Below the pieces are notes generated by a model. It searched no databases. It was not told where the DNA came from and was given only the letters and a program-made list of their open reading frames with translations. Source: Lucifuga dentata (lineage: Eukaryota > Chordata > Actinopteri > Ophidiiformes > Bythitidae). From it: a stretch of 64,000 nt of DNA. A program made the position numbers and the translations under genes. Within the stretch, counting starts at the first letter, position 1. Every line of letters begins with the position of its first letter. Below, one piece after another: positions 24,503-36,900 of this stretch. The stretch is taken from positions 71,442 through 135,441 of the forward strand of contig VXCM01001343.1 in the NCBI GenBank assembly GCA_014773175.1, read 5' to 3'.

Positions 24503-26609
24503 ATCTTGAGTCTTTGAAATATTCGCAGCATGGCAATGACTTACGCTTTCTTCACAGGGAGAGCGGACATTCAGTGAAGAGGAGGAGCAAAAACTTCAGG
24601 CTGCTCTGTTGCTGGATAAACAGGCTCTCAACCTAGTCCTGGAGACTGCGGCCTTTATTTTAGAGCAGGTGTGGGGTGGTCATCGGACATCTCTTGTTAA
24701 ACTATTATCATTAAAATGATTATTAACTAAAAGACAGTTTGTATGAGGACAGGGGACACTTATCTTCCATGCTTATAGAATTAGGTAAATTAATTGGTGT
24801 TAATTAGCTGTTGTTGAAACTGTACTTTTTCCACAGATGTATAATTTAAAAGCTCGATCTGACTGATACAAGGCTCAGAGACCTAGTAAGAAATAGGTCT
24901 CCTGATGGGGTCGCTGTTGTATTGTTTGTGGTTATAGAGTGTCAATGCTGTGCTGAGAGTCAAATAGATAGTGTTAATGTCAGAGGAGTGACTGCTAGTG
25001 TTGCTAGCATCAGCACAACCTGTAAAACATGGCTAACACTTTTTATATGGGGTATATAACTATTTTATCCCCCAATACATCTCTCCTCTCCTCTCCTCTC
25101 CTCTCCCCTCCCCTCTCCAGGCAGCGTATCATAATGTAAAGCCGGCCTCTCTGCAGCAGCAGTTAGAAGCGGTTCATCTGAGCCCAGACAAGGCTGAAGT
25201 GTTTTCTCAGACCTGGGCCACAGTCGGGCCCGAGCTGCTTGAGAGGCTGAAGCACAGTATCTTTGCCCCAAGAAAGGTAAGGCTGATGAGCAAGTTAAGC
25301 TCTTTTTCAGTCCTTGTCACAAAGGTTTTTTTTTTTATCCCTCAGAATATTGCAAGCCACATACAGCTTCAGGTTGGAAAAATCCTATTAGACTGTGTCT
25401 GCTTTGCTCTTTTTTTTTTTTACTGAATATATGAGGGTTGATTCATAAATCGTAAGTGCAGCACAGACAGCTCTAACTCAACACACTCTTGCTAACAATG
25501 CTGGAGGGATCTTTTTTTGACTTTACAGAAACCAAACAAGTTCCACTGTAAGTCTTTTTTCATGTTTCAGAAGATGTAAAAGTCAGAGGGGGCAAATCAG
25601 GTGAGTCGGGTGGATGCTGAACTAGTTCAAAGCTACAATTGACAGCCAACAAGTACATACAGTAATCACTGTATGCTGACCTAGTTTGTCTGTTTTGTGC
25701 AACCCACAGACTCTTGGGTACTTTTGGAAGTTGTAAGTTATAATCATGCAGCTCAAATGAGCACAGTTGATGTGCAAAAATATCTATTGCTTGTTTCACT
25801 TGTTTATTAAATACATTCTAAGCTATTTTTAAAATGTATTTATGAATGTATGAATTTATTGAGTTATTTGCATATTATTATATATGTAGTTGATGTAAAA
25901 TATAAAAACTTTGTTGAGCTGTGATGTTTCCGAATGGTAATGTTGATGTTGTTCCTGACTTTGTGGTTATGAATAACGTGGCCCAGCCCTTCCCCTTGGA
26001 GTCGTCTCCTCACACCTGTCTTCTGATGCAGTGGAAGCATCTAGACCCAATAAGTCACACATGGTTTATTATTATGGCCTCTCTCTGCATCATAAAACAC
26101 TTAACTGCCCAGCCTCGAATCGGTACTGCTAATCTATCACCCCCGATACAGCTGACTGTTGAAATCACTCAGTAAATCAGCCAGACCATCAGCAGCTGGG
26201 TGAGGTTGTTGGTAGGAGACACATCAAGGTTTCTGTCTGATTTTCATTTTTACTCAAATATGTCTTCTCTTTCAATTTTAGATATGTTGAAGAAAACAAA
26301 AGAAAAAGTAGTTTGACAGTTTATTTAACCTGCAGCTTGGGAGCCAGAAACTTAAACCTTTTTGAGATAATTTTCCATAAGTTCCATAATGGAGAATATT
26401 CTTGAGTATCATTTATAAAATACTCATAATGTTGTATGACACTGACCACAAATAAAGAAAACCAAGGATGGCTGCATGTATGTTTGCGTGTGTTTCAGCT
26501 GGAATATGTCGGCTGGCAGTTAAACCTGCAGATGGCTCAGTCCAGCCAAGCCAGAATGAAAGCTCCAAGTGCAGTCCTCCAGTTGGGGCTCCGTAATGAA
26601 GATTCTGAG
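22691..26609 (+). CDS. commd10: COMM domain-containing protein 10, first five coding exons (3' end outside window)
   Basis: COMMD proteins form a hetero-oligomeric ring that joins CCDC22 and CCDC93 in the endosomal recycling machinery and also affects NF-kB signalling. Coding exons are 22691-22719, 23719-23809, 24558-24668, 25121-25276 and 26499-26609, all GT-AG and in phase, giving 166 codons. Landmarks: [29 protein letters not shown], an acidic [33 protein letters not shown], then the start of the COMM domain, [14 protein letters not shown], with the conserved Trp. Human COMMD10 is about 202 residues, so roughly 35 C-terminal residues finishing the COMM domain are missing. I did not find them on the plus strand downstream. 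They probably lie past 64000 behind a giant intron. Confidence 0.95.
23719..23809 (+). CDS. commd10: commd10 coding exon 2
   Basis: Completes Ser10, then reads [20 protein letters not shown] to QKLHLK. The acceptor is CCTAACAG and the donor AAG|GTAAAG. It aligns with the KKAVSLINAID region of the human protein. Confidence 0.95.
24437..24502. repeat. (CT)n(TA)n microsatellite in commd10 intron 2
   Basis: About 26 CT units followed by about six TA units, ending some 55 bases before coding exon 3. Confidence 0.95.
24558..24668 (+). CDS. commd10: commd10 coding exon 3
   Basis: Thirty-seven codons, [20 protein letters not shown] to AAFILEQ. The acceptor is TTCACAG and the donor CAG|GTGTGG. Confidence 0.95.
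25079..25115 (+). repeat. (CTCTC)n microsatellite forming the exon 4 acceptor tract
   Basis: A run of CTCTC/CCCTC pentamers ends at the CTCCAG acceptor of commd10 exon 4, so the microsatellite itself is the polypyrimidine tract. Confidence 0.9.
25121..25276 (+). CDS. commd10: commd10 coding exon 4
   Basis: Fifty-two codons, [20 protein letters not shown] to SIFAPRK. Its acceptor tract is a CTCTC pentamer microsatellite ending CTCCAG; the donor is AAAG|GTAAGG. Confidence 0.96.
25520..25700 (-). pseudogene. decayed mariner-type transposase fragment
   Basis: The minus strand reads [15 protein letters not shown], matching the mariner HPPYSPDLAP signature whose last Asp is the third catalytic residue. 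After a frame change the next frame reads SDFYIF, a stop, then [12 protein letters not shown], as expected just downstream in that family. Frameshift plus stop mark an inactive fossil. A possible element end, TGAGGGTTGATTCATAAATC, lies near 25431. It sits antisense in commd10 intron 4. The opposite end was not recognised. Confidence 0.75.
26499..26609 (+). CDS. commd10: commd10 coding exon 5 (start of COMM domain)
   Basis: Thirty-seven codons, [20 protein letters not shown] to LGLRNEDSE. The acceptor is GTTTCAG. The donor GAG|GTACAT is followed at once by a CA-rich stretch (ACACACATGCGCGCACACAC). Confidence 0.96.
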
Positions 26610-29600
26610 GTACATACACACATGCGCGCACACACAAATACAATATTTTACATGCACAATGTAAATGTCTGTCATTATCTTTTATAGTTTGTATATCTCA
26701 GAAATATGCGTACACAAAAGGGAAAAAAAACACATTGTAATAAGATAGCTGTTTTTATGTCTATTTGAAGCAACAAATTTGTCCTTTTCATTGCTAATAA
26801 ATGTAGTCCCACTGGTTTCTCTTTTGACCCTGAGTTAGTTAGGCCTGTCTGGGTCCATAGCAACTGTAGTGTAAAGAGCAGAGATCAGGGAGCTTGTTAT
26901 CCAAAGCCTCCAGGGTCTGTCTCTTCTCTTGAGAGGCTACTACAATTGGACTGTAGGTGTGTTTATTGGAGCTGATATTGTGGCTACTGCGTCCATTATG
27001 CACATTCTTCATCCTTTTTTACATTTACATTATTATTCAAAATTTAGAGATTGGACTAATAGAGGTCATTAGTTACAATTTCCATATTAATATTTTCATA
27101 AGTGCATGAACAAGTACTAAAGAGTACTAAAGGAGACTTATTATATATTTATACTTAAAATGTAAACACAAAAAATATAATACAAATGTGGGGTTGACTT
27201 TACACTGTCCACTGTAGTGTTGACCGGTTTCCACTCATTTGCATTCAGTTGAGCTTGTTTGAATCCCAGTTAAGCCAGGACCTTGTGAGCTTCACTAATT
27301 TCTGTCTTTTCCACTGGAAGGACATTTGTTTTGTGGTCGCAGCAATAGCAGAGACAGTTGTAATTCTTGCCATTTGTTTTTACATTAAATAATTTTCAAC
27401 ATTTGAAATATCTGATTTATAAATAAGTTATCTAGATGTAACATTTTGATTCTGCTAGATAGTCTTGGCCTTAAGTATGATTTATGGTGACATTAATCAA
27501 GTATGATGATCTGTCAAACATTTGAAAAATAATTTGGCTTATAGGAAAGTAGTAACTCAACAAAATTAATATTGGTTATTTATACTGGGATTAACTTTGC
27601 ATTTTAAATCCTTTCATCATCTTTCATAAAGGTTTATTATTTTAAATGATTACAATTTATAGGGTACCTTCACCTAAAAAAAAAAAAAAAANAAAAAAAA
27701 AAAAAAAAAGTGTCACTCCAAATTCTAAATGCTATAGAGGACAGCTTTTTGTTGGTATAGAGAAATGGTCTGTGCCTTTCACAACTTATTGGTCTACTTT
27801 AAAGCAATCTTTGTCAGAAAATGGTGGGACTGATTATTCCATCAGCCTGGATCGTGTTGCTCCAGCTGACTAGTCATGGGTCTTTTTTGCGCTCTGTTCT
27901 CTCTCTAGAGAATACTAGCTCATCCTAAACATGGAATTAGGCTTGACATATTCAAATTGCTGTTTTTTTAGAATGTGGGACTATAGGTATAAGCTACAAA
28001 AAATTTATGTTTTTTCCTTGTGGATGCAGCATCAGTAAGATATTTTCCCCGTTTTTCGCCATATTATCTCCAGGCTAGCAAAAGAAGAATTAATTTATTT
28101 AAATCCACTAACACCATTCCCCTTATTGGTGGAAATAGCCGGGAGCCAAAGCAAGACTGTTTTATTATGAGAGCTGCCACAGTTCACCACCACCAATTTC
28201 ACTAAACATTGCTGAAGTGCACTTTTTCAGGTAAGCTGCAGGAGGCACTGTTGTTATACAAATAGGAAAGCATTCTTCTGGGCCTCTAAGTGCCAGAGAG
28301 ATTGATGGGATATTTAGATCAACTTTATATTAAGGCAGTTTGTATGTGTACAGTTTTTATTTCCATTGGTGTTTTCTGATTAGAGTTTCCTGTCAGTAAG
28401 TTTTTGTTTTTTTTGTTTTTTTTTTTTTCCAGACTCTGAGTTAATATTGTAACTTCTGGAATGTCAAAACATTGTGATGGCTGAGAAATAAATTAGTTGT
28501 GAAGAGCAATAAAATTCAGCTGCAAGTGTCAAACTAATTACAGCAATTTATAACACCCTATCTGCTAAATGTCTAAGAGAGGAGAAGGGAAAACTGCAAA
28601 TAGGGGAAATTAGAGGATAACGGTTACAGAGGACAGGGGAGTGGGGAAAAGGAAGCTAGGAGATATATAGGGGAGAAGTAGAGGGGGAGAAAACAAATAA
28701 AGTAGAACATACAGGGAGTAAAGTAAAGAAGGAGAAGAAGTGGAAAGTGAGGTGGCCATATGTATGTTATTGATTGCATGGAACCTAAGCAGAGAGGAAT
28801 TTTAGACTCTCTCATCTGATCAGCTTCTTACTTCATTTGCACTCTCTGAGGAGAAGCAGGAGAAGTAGGAGGAGATGCAGGGTGCTTCACATATCCTTCG
28901 CCAAACTCTGTGTAACATACTTGTATCCACAGTGGAGGAGATGTTAGGAGACAATTGGAGAAATTAGTGGATTGATATATTTTTTTTATTAATTGCTTCA
29001 ATGTTTTATGCAACTACACAATAGTCAGTGTGGCAGCACCATAAACTTAATTTTTATTGGTTCCAGTGGAGAGTACGGTTTTGGGAGCTGTCAATGTGAA
29101 AACTGTGCTGTAGAAGAAATGTAATACATTTGCACAGAGGTAATCGTGACAGCCACTCTTTCATGTTTGTAGTGTTCTGAGTTCACCCTCAGAAGGAGAG
29201 ATGAAACTGGCCTACAAGCATGCCACACGACTTATTCAGAGTAGGTGCGACATGAGACCTGTTGCAAACTGAGACAAAAAATATCTGAAGTGATCAGAAT
29301 TTGGAATATTAGAGGGAGGAGGGTGCTCAGACATCAGAATTAGAGGTGCAAGGACTGTGCAAGCCAGAAAAATAAAAACTGTGGCAAACTCTTGGTTCTC
29401 GGTTTTTGGTTCTGGGGTAGGGCAAAACCTGACTGATGAAAGCCTCAATAAATGCAGCAAGCCTCTGCATGGTGATGTTCAGAGTGATTGTAACTGATTT
29501 CTTGTGCACAGTGAAGCTTAGCGTTCAGCCTGCTTTGCCTATGCAGGTACTGTGCTCCCGCATGTACAATCACAAAGAACACGATGACACACTGAACACA

Positions 29601-31500
29601 TCTGGATAGACGGAGAGCTTGCTCACTTTCTTTGCCTTTTTCTTTCCATCTTTCTCTCTCCTCTGTGTCCGTCTGTATTCTCTTAACTATTGGCTTTTCA
29701 TTTAACTTTATTCCTCTTTACATTATCATTTTGCTGCCATTTTCTATCATATCCATCTTCTTTTTATTATCAACATGCAACATCAGACATTCTGATGTTG
29801 CTTGATGACTTTGAAAGTCAAAATCTCTTGATAGTTTTAGTCTCTCTCTCGCTCTCTCTGCATGTATGTGTCTGTCTTGCTCTGTCTCTCTCCCCCCTCT
29901 TTTCTCTCTGTATTCTCTCTCTCCCTGTCCTTTGGCATTAGAATAAGCCACTGCTCCACCGACCCAGGGGAGGGTGACATCCATAATACAGAACATCCAC
30001 TTGCAAGGCAACGGCAGCTGATTTTAATATTTATTGTCGACATGCTGGGCCGCAAAGGCACAGGGTAACAGCAAGTGAGCTAATGTAGCTACTACGTGCT
30101 GGCCCAGACTTCAAAGGATATATTTAGCTTATAGCTTCAGAGACAGACTTGATGAGAATGGATGAAGTAAAGCTCTTTCAAGTTTCAGAACACAAAAATC
30201 AAGAACAATATGACTAAATACAGTTTTAAAACAAAAACCTCACTCCAGAAGAGACTTTGCTTTTGTTCATCCTATGACTCTCTGCAACTCAGTCAAAACT
30301 TGTGAACTTTACCCCAGAGCTGGAAACCCCACTTTTGTTGATGAGATGATGATTTTTCTTAAGACAAACTATACCCTCAAGTTCCTCCACCGATGATGAA
30401 CTAGATGAATGATGTTGTGACATTTTTGAGCGACAGTACCACCCTGGTACTTAATTCCTTCAAGTAGGGAAAGCTTGTTTCACTCTCCCCCTCACAGGGA
30501 GGTCAGAGGTCATGGTCAGTGGCTCTAAGTTGATAAGAATAGTGTATGGCCAATGCTTTTTACCTCAGAGACTCATGTATATCTGTTAGTTGGCAGCTGC
30601 TCTCTCTTTTCACTGTGCCACCTTACTTTCCTTTTTCAATCCAAATGAGCGTCTTTCCTGCAGTACTGTTACTGCACAGAGTTCCTTCTTGTACAACCAA
30701 AATACTATATTTCACAACAAAAGTGTAGCGTGTTGCCTAAATGTTTCTTGTTGAGCTTGAAAAGTGAAATTAACATTTTCCAAGCAGTTGTTCAAATATA
30801 TGATGTCAATTTCACCGACAGTTCAGCGAAAAGGGAATAGTAGAATGTGGGACTTTAATAATGTCTACAGCTGTATCTAATTTTGCATTTTTATTAGTTG
30901 AGAGTCTGTAAACATCATAGAACCCCTGCAGTTAATTGTGCTCATTCATACATAAGTGCTGCTGAATTATCAGAGGTCATATTTCTGCTGGATCTAAGTA
31001 TAGTGACTTCTTAGATCTGCACTACTCTACCACAACATACTGTATGCACATCATTTTCTATCATCTTCTTTTTTTTTTAATAGATCTAAAAAATGAATGT
31101 CATAATGCCATTTTCCCTTTCTTTTATTTGTGACTTATTCATGAGCGAATCTTCCAATCATTATTTGAAATTTTTGTGTCAAGTTGTCTCCAGATAGCTC
31201 TAAGTTACGAGCCAACTAATTCCAGTTTGTGTAGACCTGCTTGGTTTTGATATCAAAGCATCAGACATGAAAGACTTCTCTTCTTGTGATTCTAATTTAT
31301 TTCCTCTGTTCTGGCTTTCAGCATCAGTGTTATAATCACAGAGGAATGGAAGCTCTTTGTTTGGAAGCACACACATGCATGTACAGCCGCTTGCACGAAA
31401 ACACACAGATTTGTACTCACTCACAAACACATCGAGCCTGCCTCAATGAAGGCTGTGACTTTATTTGTTAACACCGTGTGAGGAACGTGATTAAACATCC
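26610..31500. other. intronic stretch without recognised features
   Basis: AT-rich with short T and CT runs, for example near 28405-28430 and 29842-29930, and an assembly N inside an A tract at 27692. Open frames here are short and unlike known proteins. Confidence 0.5.
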
Positions 31501-33150
31501 CATTCTGACTTGAGAAGGTGATCAGAATATCCCTCCGTCTTCCTCACGTGTCCCCATCAAACCAGCATCATGAGCAGCAGGCTTAACGTCTCAAAGCGCC
31601 CCTTAAAAGTTTTGTAAAGGCTGGTCACCTCCCAAAAGCTGTAGTTGTGTAGACCCAACAAAAATAAAACATTTCCCAGTAGAGCCAACCTTTTTATTTA
31701 TCATTCGAGGGATTACATGGCCAGATCAATATATCGGAGAGTGCTGATGTAAATGCTGCCACATTGAGATCCCTTACGCCAAGCCACCCACCAGTCAGGA
31801 GGCACAAAGGCAGCTCTGTTTCAATCTTCTCTTGACTTGCTCTACATCTCCCAAGATGCTTTGTTGCTTTGTGTGTCTATCTTTTTAAGGCTCCCTCTCT
31901 CACTCTCCATCTCTCTCTGTCTCTTTCCCTATCTCCATCTCTCCCTCATCCTCCCCCTTTCCCTTCAGTGATTTGTTTTTCTCCTGTGGGATTTGGGATC
32001 CCATTCATTGAAGGCCCATTGTTCAGCTCTTATCCATTTCAGAGGATGGGCCCCGAGAGGCAGAATGGGTAGCTGTGGGTGCTCTCCTCTCTCCCTTCTC
32101 CTTCTCTCCCCTGCTCCCCACTCCTCATCGCCCAACTCTGTGCCACTTGCCATACAATGATGTCATGGCTTTTATTTTCTCCATGGGTACCCATTGATTC
32201 TCTCGTTCTCAGTCTCTCACTCTGTCCCTCTCCTCCTATTACTCACTCTCTATATCTAGCTCTTCTATCCACCCCCCACCTCCTCCACTGTTTTCTTCAG
32301 TTAGTCCCTTTCCCAGATTCTTTTGCCTCTCAAAAGGCGCCTGGGGGATTTGGGGATGTTTGGATGTTGTTTAGCACACCCACGGTACATGCTTGACGCC
32401 CAGATAGGGAAGCCATCAACCCTGCAAATTCAAATGCAACTCCCATTTAAATCTCATTGATTTAACATCCTTCTTTTTTTCTCACTTCTCTCACTCCTGT
32501 GATTAGCTTTATTTTTCTCCATTTATTCAGCTGGTTTTGTTTTGTGATAAGTTTGTGAGTTAGCATTATTAATCCCCCTGATAATGTTGTGCCATTTTGA
32601 TGTAGCCGCTAGCAATGGTAAAAAGGCTGTTTAAGACTGAGATTGTGAGATGTATGTGTGTTTTTTTTTTTTTTNTTTTTTTTTTTTTTCCTTCATTTTT
32701 TTATGTTGGAATTTTTTTATTCATATAATGTGGCTGCTCTGCCTCTTGGCTGAGCTGTGCTGGGGTGAGAAATCTATTTCATTTGAAACAAGGCGCACTG
32801 ATTGCAGAAGCGCAGAGCCAAATCACATCCATTCATTTCAGTGAAAGTTGGCTGATAGGCATACATGGACGAAGGGGGTTATTAATTAAAATACCAAATA
32901 TTGAAAATACTAGTATTGCAGATATATTGACTGAATTGTGCTACAGTTTATATTGACAACAGTTATCTTTGCCTGCTTGCATTGTGCCGTGATGAGATAT
33001 AGTGGTTGTGAAAGGGCATGAGCTGTAGGCCTTGAACTTTCCTTGAAATGATTATAATGAGTGGGTTGGAGTCTGGCACTGTTGTCAGCAGATGTGCAAT
33101 GATAGAGCATCGAGTGCTTCCTCTGCCTGGATCAACAAATTGTCACCAGT
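31500..33150. other. complex non-repetitive intronic stretch, possible conserved non-coding DNA
   Basis: Apart from a CT-rich part (31890-32290) and a T tract with N at 32675, the sequence is complex. It contains homeodomain-like sites such as TTATTAATTAAAA near 32879 and an ATTTAAAT block near 32447. This is compatible with enhancer DNA, but no function can be shown from one sequence. Confidence 0.25.
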
Positions 33151-33450
33151 GTCTCATCGAACACCCAAATTCTCTGATGTTAGAGTCTTTGAGAGTGTTT
33201 TGTTGAAAGCTATCTTAGATGGGTATGTTGAAAGGTAAAATCTTGTTGTAGAATATGGTCTCTAGGTTGAGCGTGGCATGAATATAATCTACATGTCACA
33301 TGTGCATGTTGCTGGAAGGATAAATAGTCAGCAGCATCTTTTTTTTTTGCCTCTGTTCAGTCTCCTTTTTCTAACCAAGACTATATTTCAGCATGAATTA
33401 AACATCTCCACAAAGAAACGGAAAACACCCTTGTCTTATATTACAATAAC

Positions 33451-33975
33451 AGAGCCCTCCACAAATATTAGTAACCTTGGTAAATAAAAATAAAATGGGC
33501 TGTGAAAAGATCATCTTTATGTTTATCCTCTTGATCTTTCATTCAAAATATTCATAAAAATATAACCTTTACTTAAAGTAAAATAATTGAAAGGAAAAAT
33601 AATTTCTTATCATGAAGCAATTTTTTTTTTTTTCTCAACTGGCCTGAAAGAGTCTGCATTGTCTATATTGACCCCACACACAGTGAGGGGGAGGGTTCGA
33701 ATGGCCAAAGAATCTCCAAAGATCACAGCTGGAGAATTGCAGATGTCAGTTGGGTCTTGGGGTAAGAAAGTCTCCAAAACAATGATCAGACACCACCAGG
33801 GCTGATTGAGAAAAATACTTGTTTCATGATAAGAATTTTGTTTATCCTTTCAATTATTTTACTTTAATTAAAATTTATATTTTTGTTAATATTTTGAATT
33901 AAAGCTCATTTGTTTTCACAGCCAATTTTGCTTTTATTTACCAAGGGTGCCAATATTCTTGATGAAACCATAGTT
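33451..33975 (+). mobile_element. internally deleted Tc1-like transposon with long inverted repeats
   Basis: The left arm (33461-33640) and the reverse complement of the right arm (33805-33965) share AATATT, CCTTGGTAAATAAAA, GGCTGTGAAAA, TTCAAAATATT, AAAGTAAAATAATTGAAAGG and TTCTTATCATGAA in order. Between them a short frame reads KESPKITAGELQ and VGSWGKKVSKTMIR, like the helix-turn-helix part of Tc1 transposases, then stops. The catalytic domain is missing, so this is a deleted, inactive element of the inverted-repeat Tc1 type. Confidence 0.75.
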
Positions 33976-36900
33976 GTCTGGCAGTGTGTTGGATGTTTGT
34001 GAATGAATACTTTTTCTTCTTTGGAAGTCAGCTGATGTTGACCTCGACTGCGCCTTGTCTCCTTCAAGATGTACCATAACCCCTCTCTCTATCTGTCTCT
34101 CTCTTTTTCTCTGTCNCCCCACACACACACATATACAAACACAGACATTATAATTCTCCCTCTCTGTCTCATTGAGTACGAAAGCGGCAGTGTCTACATA
34201 CCATGGGAGCATAGGCTGGCTGCCTTGGCAATCCTCTAACGCTGCCACATAGTGGAAAAAATGAGCTCTACAGTTGTGAATAACAGCCCTCTCNCCAAGA
34301 CCCCCACATTCTTGTGCCAACCTCATACATTAAAATGCATACAGTTTCAAAATGGAGGCCTTGGCTGAAGGGGTTGAGTGCCACTTATCCTTGAACCTGG
34401 CACACCGTTGGCTTGTTAAGAAAGGCTCACGCTACAAGATTTTGTCTAGCTTTATGTCTTATTTAAGCCACCCCACACACATTTTAGAAGATTAAGTTGA
34501 AAACCTTTTGACACTGCTTTTTTTCAGATGCTTTCTTGGAATCATGTTGTCGTAAGAAGATTATTTTATCAAAGAAACTGTTGAAAGAATGAGGTGAATG
34601 AGGGTTGAAAGAAGGAACAATCAGCTAGGTCATGTTTGTTTATCACTCAAATGTAGCTCAGTGAAACATGCAAAAAGAACCAGAGTCCAAAAAAGGATAT
34701 ATCTGCAATTAGTTAATCTCATTTTCAGTTTTAGAATCTTTGTCTGACAAAAGCTTTTCTCTGATGGTCGCTGCTGTGCAGTTCGAGAACGCTTCGTTTC
34801 CCAGCCCTACTGTAAAGTAGACAGAGTTCTTTTGTTTGTTAACAGAAGTTAGCACATGACATGGCACCTTCTCTGTTTCTCTGTATCAGGCAGCTGCCAC
34901 CACCATGATCATCCTGTTATAGCTCACACATGGCTCGTGTTCCTGAACTTGTTTATCTTGGCACTAAAGCCATTGATTGTCTTTATTCTCTTTGGATATG
35001 CAACGTCAAGCTTTCTGGTTTAAGGACTCTGAGTCACAAAGCTTTATTTTTGGTGTAAAAACAGATCTTAGGATGAATTTTAAGAAATTCAGATCAATTT
35101 TAAGAAATTTAGATCAGTAAATATTTAAATGCGTGATTAGTTTTGCACTATAAAGGCACACTGTAGCTTTAAGATTATTGTTAGAAGAAGTTGCTGATCT
35201 GTCTGAATACATAGTGTTAATATCACGCATGCATACACACATTATAAGATAGTTTTTCAGATTGTTTGAAACTGTTTTTTTCTAGTTTGACATTCTGTCT
35301 ACATGAACCAAGCATTGAAAAGTGCTTTTTTTTTTTTTTTTTTTTTTTACAATGAATCTTTAAACAAAAATCTTGTCTGGTGATAGGGAAAACAGAGCTT
35401 TTTGAAAACTGTTTGTCAGCCTTTCACAGACTTGGTCGAGCAGCAATGTTTAGAAGCCAACTCTCATTAAGATCATTCTAACTTTTCCTAGTTTAACCTT
35501 ATATATACCTCTATGTAATAACTTTATTTATCCATTATAAGTTCATTAGCTACAGTATATAAATGATAACACAATCAAGGTATTGCCAGTTTGTAAAGTA
35601 CAGCTCTAATGCATTCCAATACAATAGCCCTGTAATAAATCCTCTTTAGGAAGCTCATTGTGTTCAGTGTTTGTTGACACTTAGAGGTGCCAAATCTATG
35701 GTACTTTTTGGGGCTGTAGCTGAGGCTTGTTTTGTATGAGATACATAAGCATTGTTTCTAATATTCTAATATTATTCAGCCTCACTCCTTAACATTAGGC
35801 ACCATTCATTTTTGGTTATTAATCTAAAAAAAAAAGAGTAAGAAGAGATTTTATCATTTTTCTATTACCCTTGTATTTTTGGACAAAGAATTTTGAGAAA
35901 ATTACCTGATAGCGACTCCAGCAGGGAGCTTCTACTTACACTGTGAACTATGGAGACATTTTGATGCTAAACCACTTTTACTGCCTTTACTTTTTTTTTC
36001 TCTCTTGCAGACGTAGTATACTTAAACACATCTCTTTCACCTTTTCTTATTCCACATCCTTTGTTCTCAATCACTGTTTTAGAACAAGAGAGTGAATGAG
36101 AGGAGAAACCTAATGTGTGCACTTGGTGAGAAAACTATTTTTGGCTACTCAGAAAGATGACTCATAGCAACATATGAATAGATAAGAAATGATCTCAGTC
36201 AAAAGCCAGCTTTTCCACTATACTGTCACATCCACTCCATCTCTTTCTGTATTTATCTTGCCATCACTGCAATTACTCATCTCTCTTTTCTGTTTCTCCC
36301 CTCGCTCTTTTTCTTTCTACCTTAATTACCTTCCCCTCCTTTATTCCTGGCTCATTTGTCTTGCTGATAATTGGGGCAGGCATCACATTGATAGCCTAAG
36401 CCTGTGACACATTGTGTGTATAAGACACAACATATGTCTATTGCTATTAGCCATATGTAGCATTTTAGAGCTCATACATGTTCCTGCAATAATGAAGGTG
36501 TTGAAACTAAGGGGACACAGCAGCAGATGTAAAGTAGTCCCTATGGAGCTGCCATAAAACCACATTGTGCTCAGTAAATAGAAGCAACAGCATGTCTCAT
36601 TGACGTTGAGCACATGAAAAGCAATAGCCTGTCAAATGCTGCTGAACCAAGGAGCTAGGGCCAGGGACATGATTCCAAAGTTAAATCACCAGTTGTAAAG
36701 TAAAAAAAAAAAAAAAAAAAANAAAAAAAAAAAAAAAAAAAAGGGGGGGGGACAGGAATTAAAGTGCACATAAATCTGAGTAAATATACATGGATACCTT
36801 TAGGTGGTTAGCCTGAGAGTAACTAAACATTGCAGTAGTCCTCTTATGAGGACAGGTGAGTACAGGAATCACAAACATAGGATGTGTTGTAAGAGCCTTT

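Larger units (their letters stand above)
22720..24557 (+). other. commd10 introns 1 and 2 (between coding exons 1-3)
   Basis: Apart from coding exon 2, this stretch is ordinary AT-rich intron. Its only notable feature is the CT/TA microsatellite just before exon 3. Confidence 0.5.

Noticed and set aside
33934..34326. 130-codon minus-strand frame
   Set aside because: Crosses two assembly N positions and CT/CA low-complexity DNA, so the frame is not reliable.
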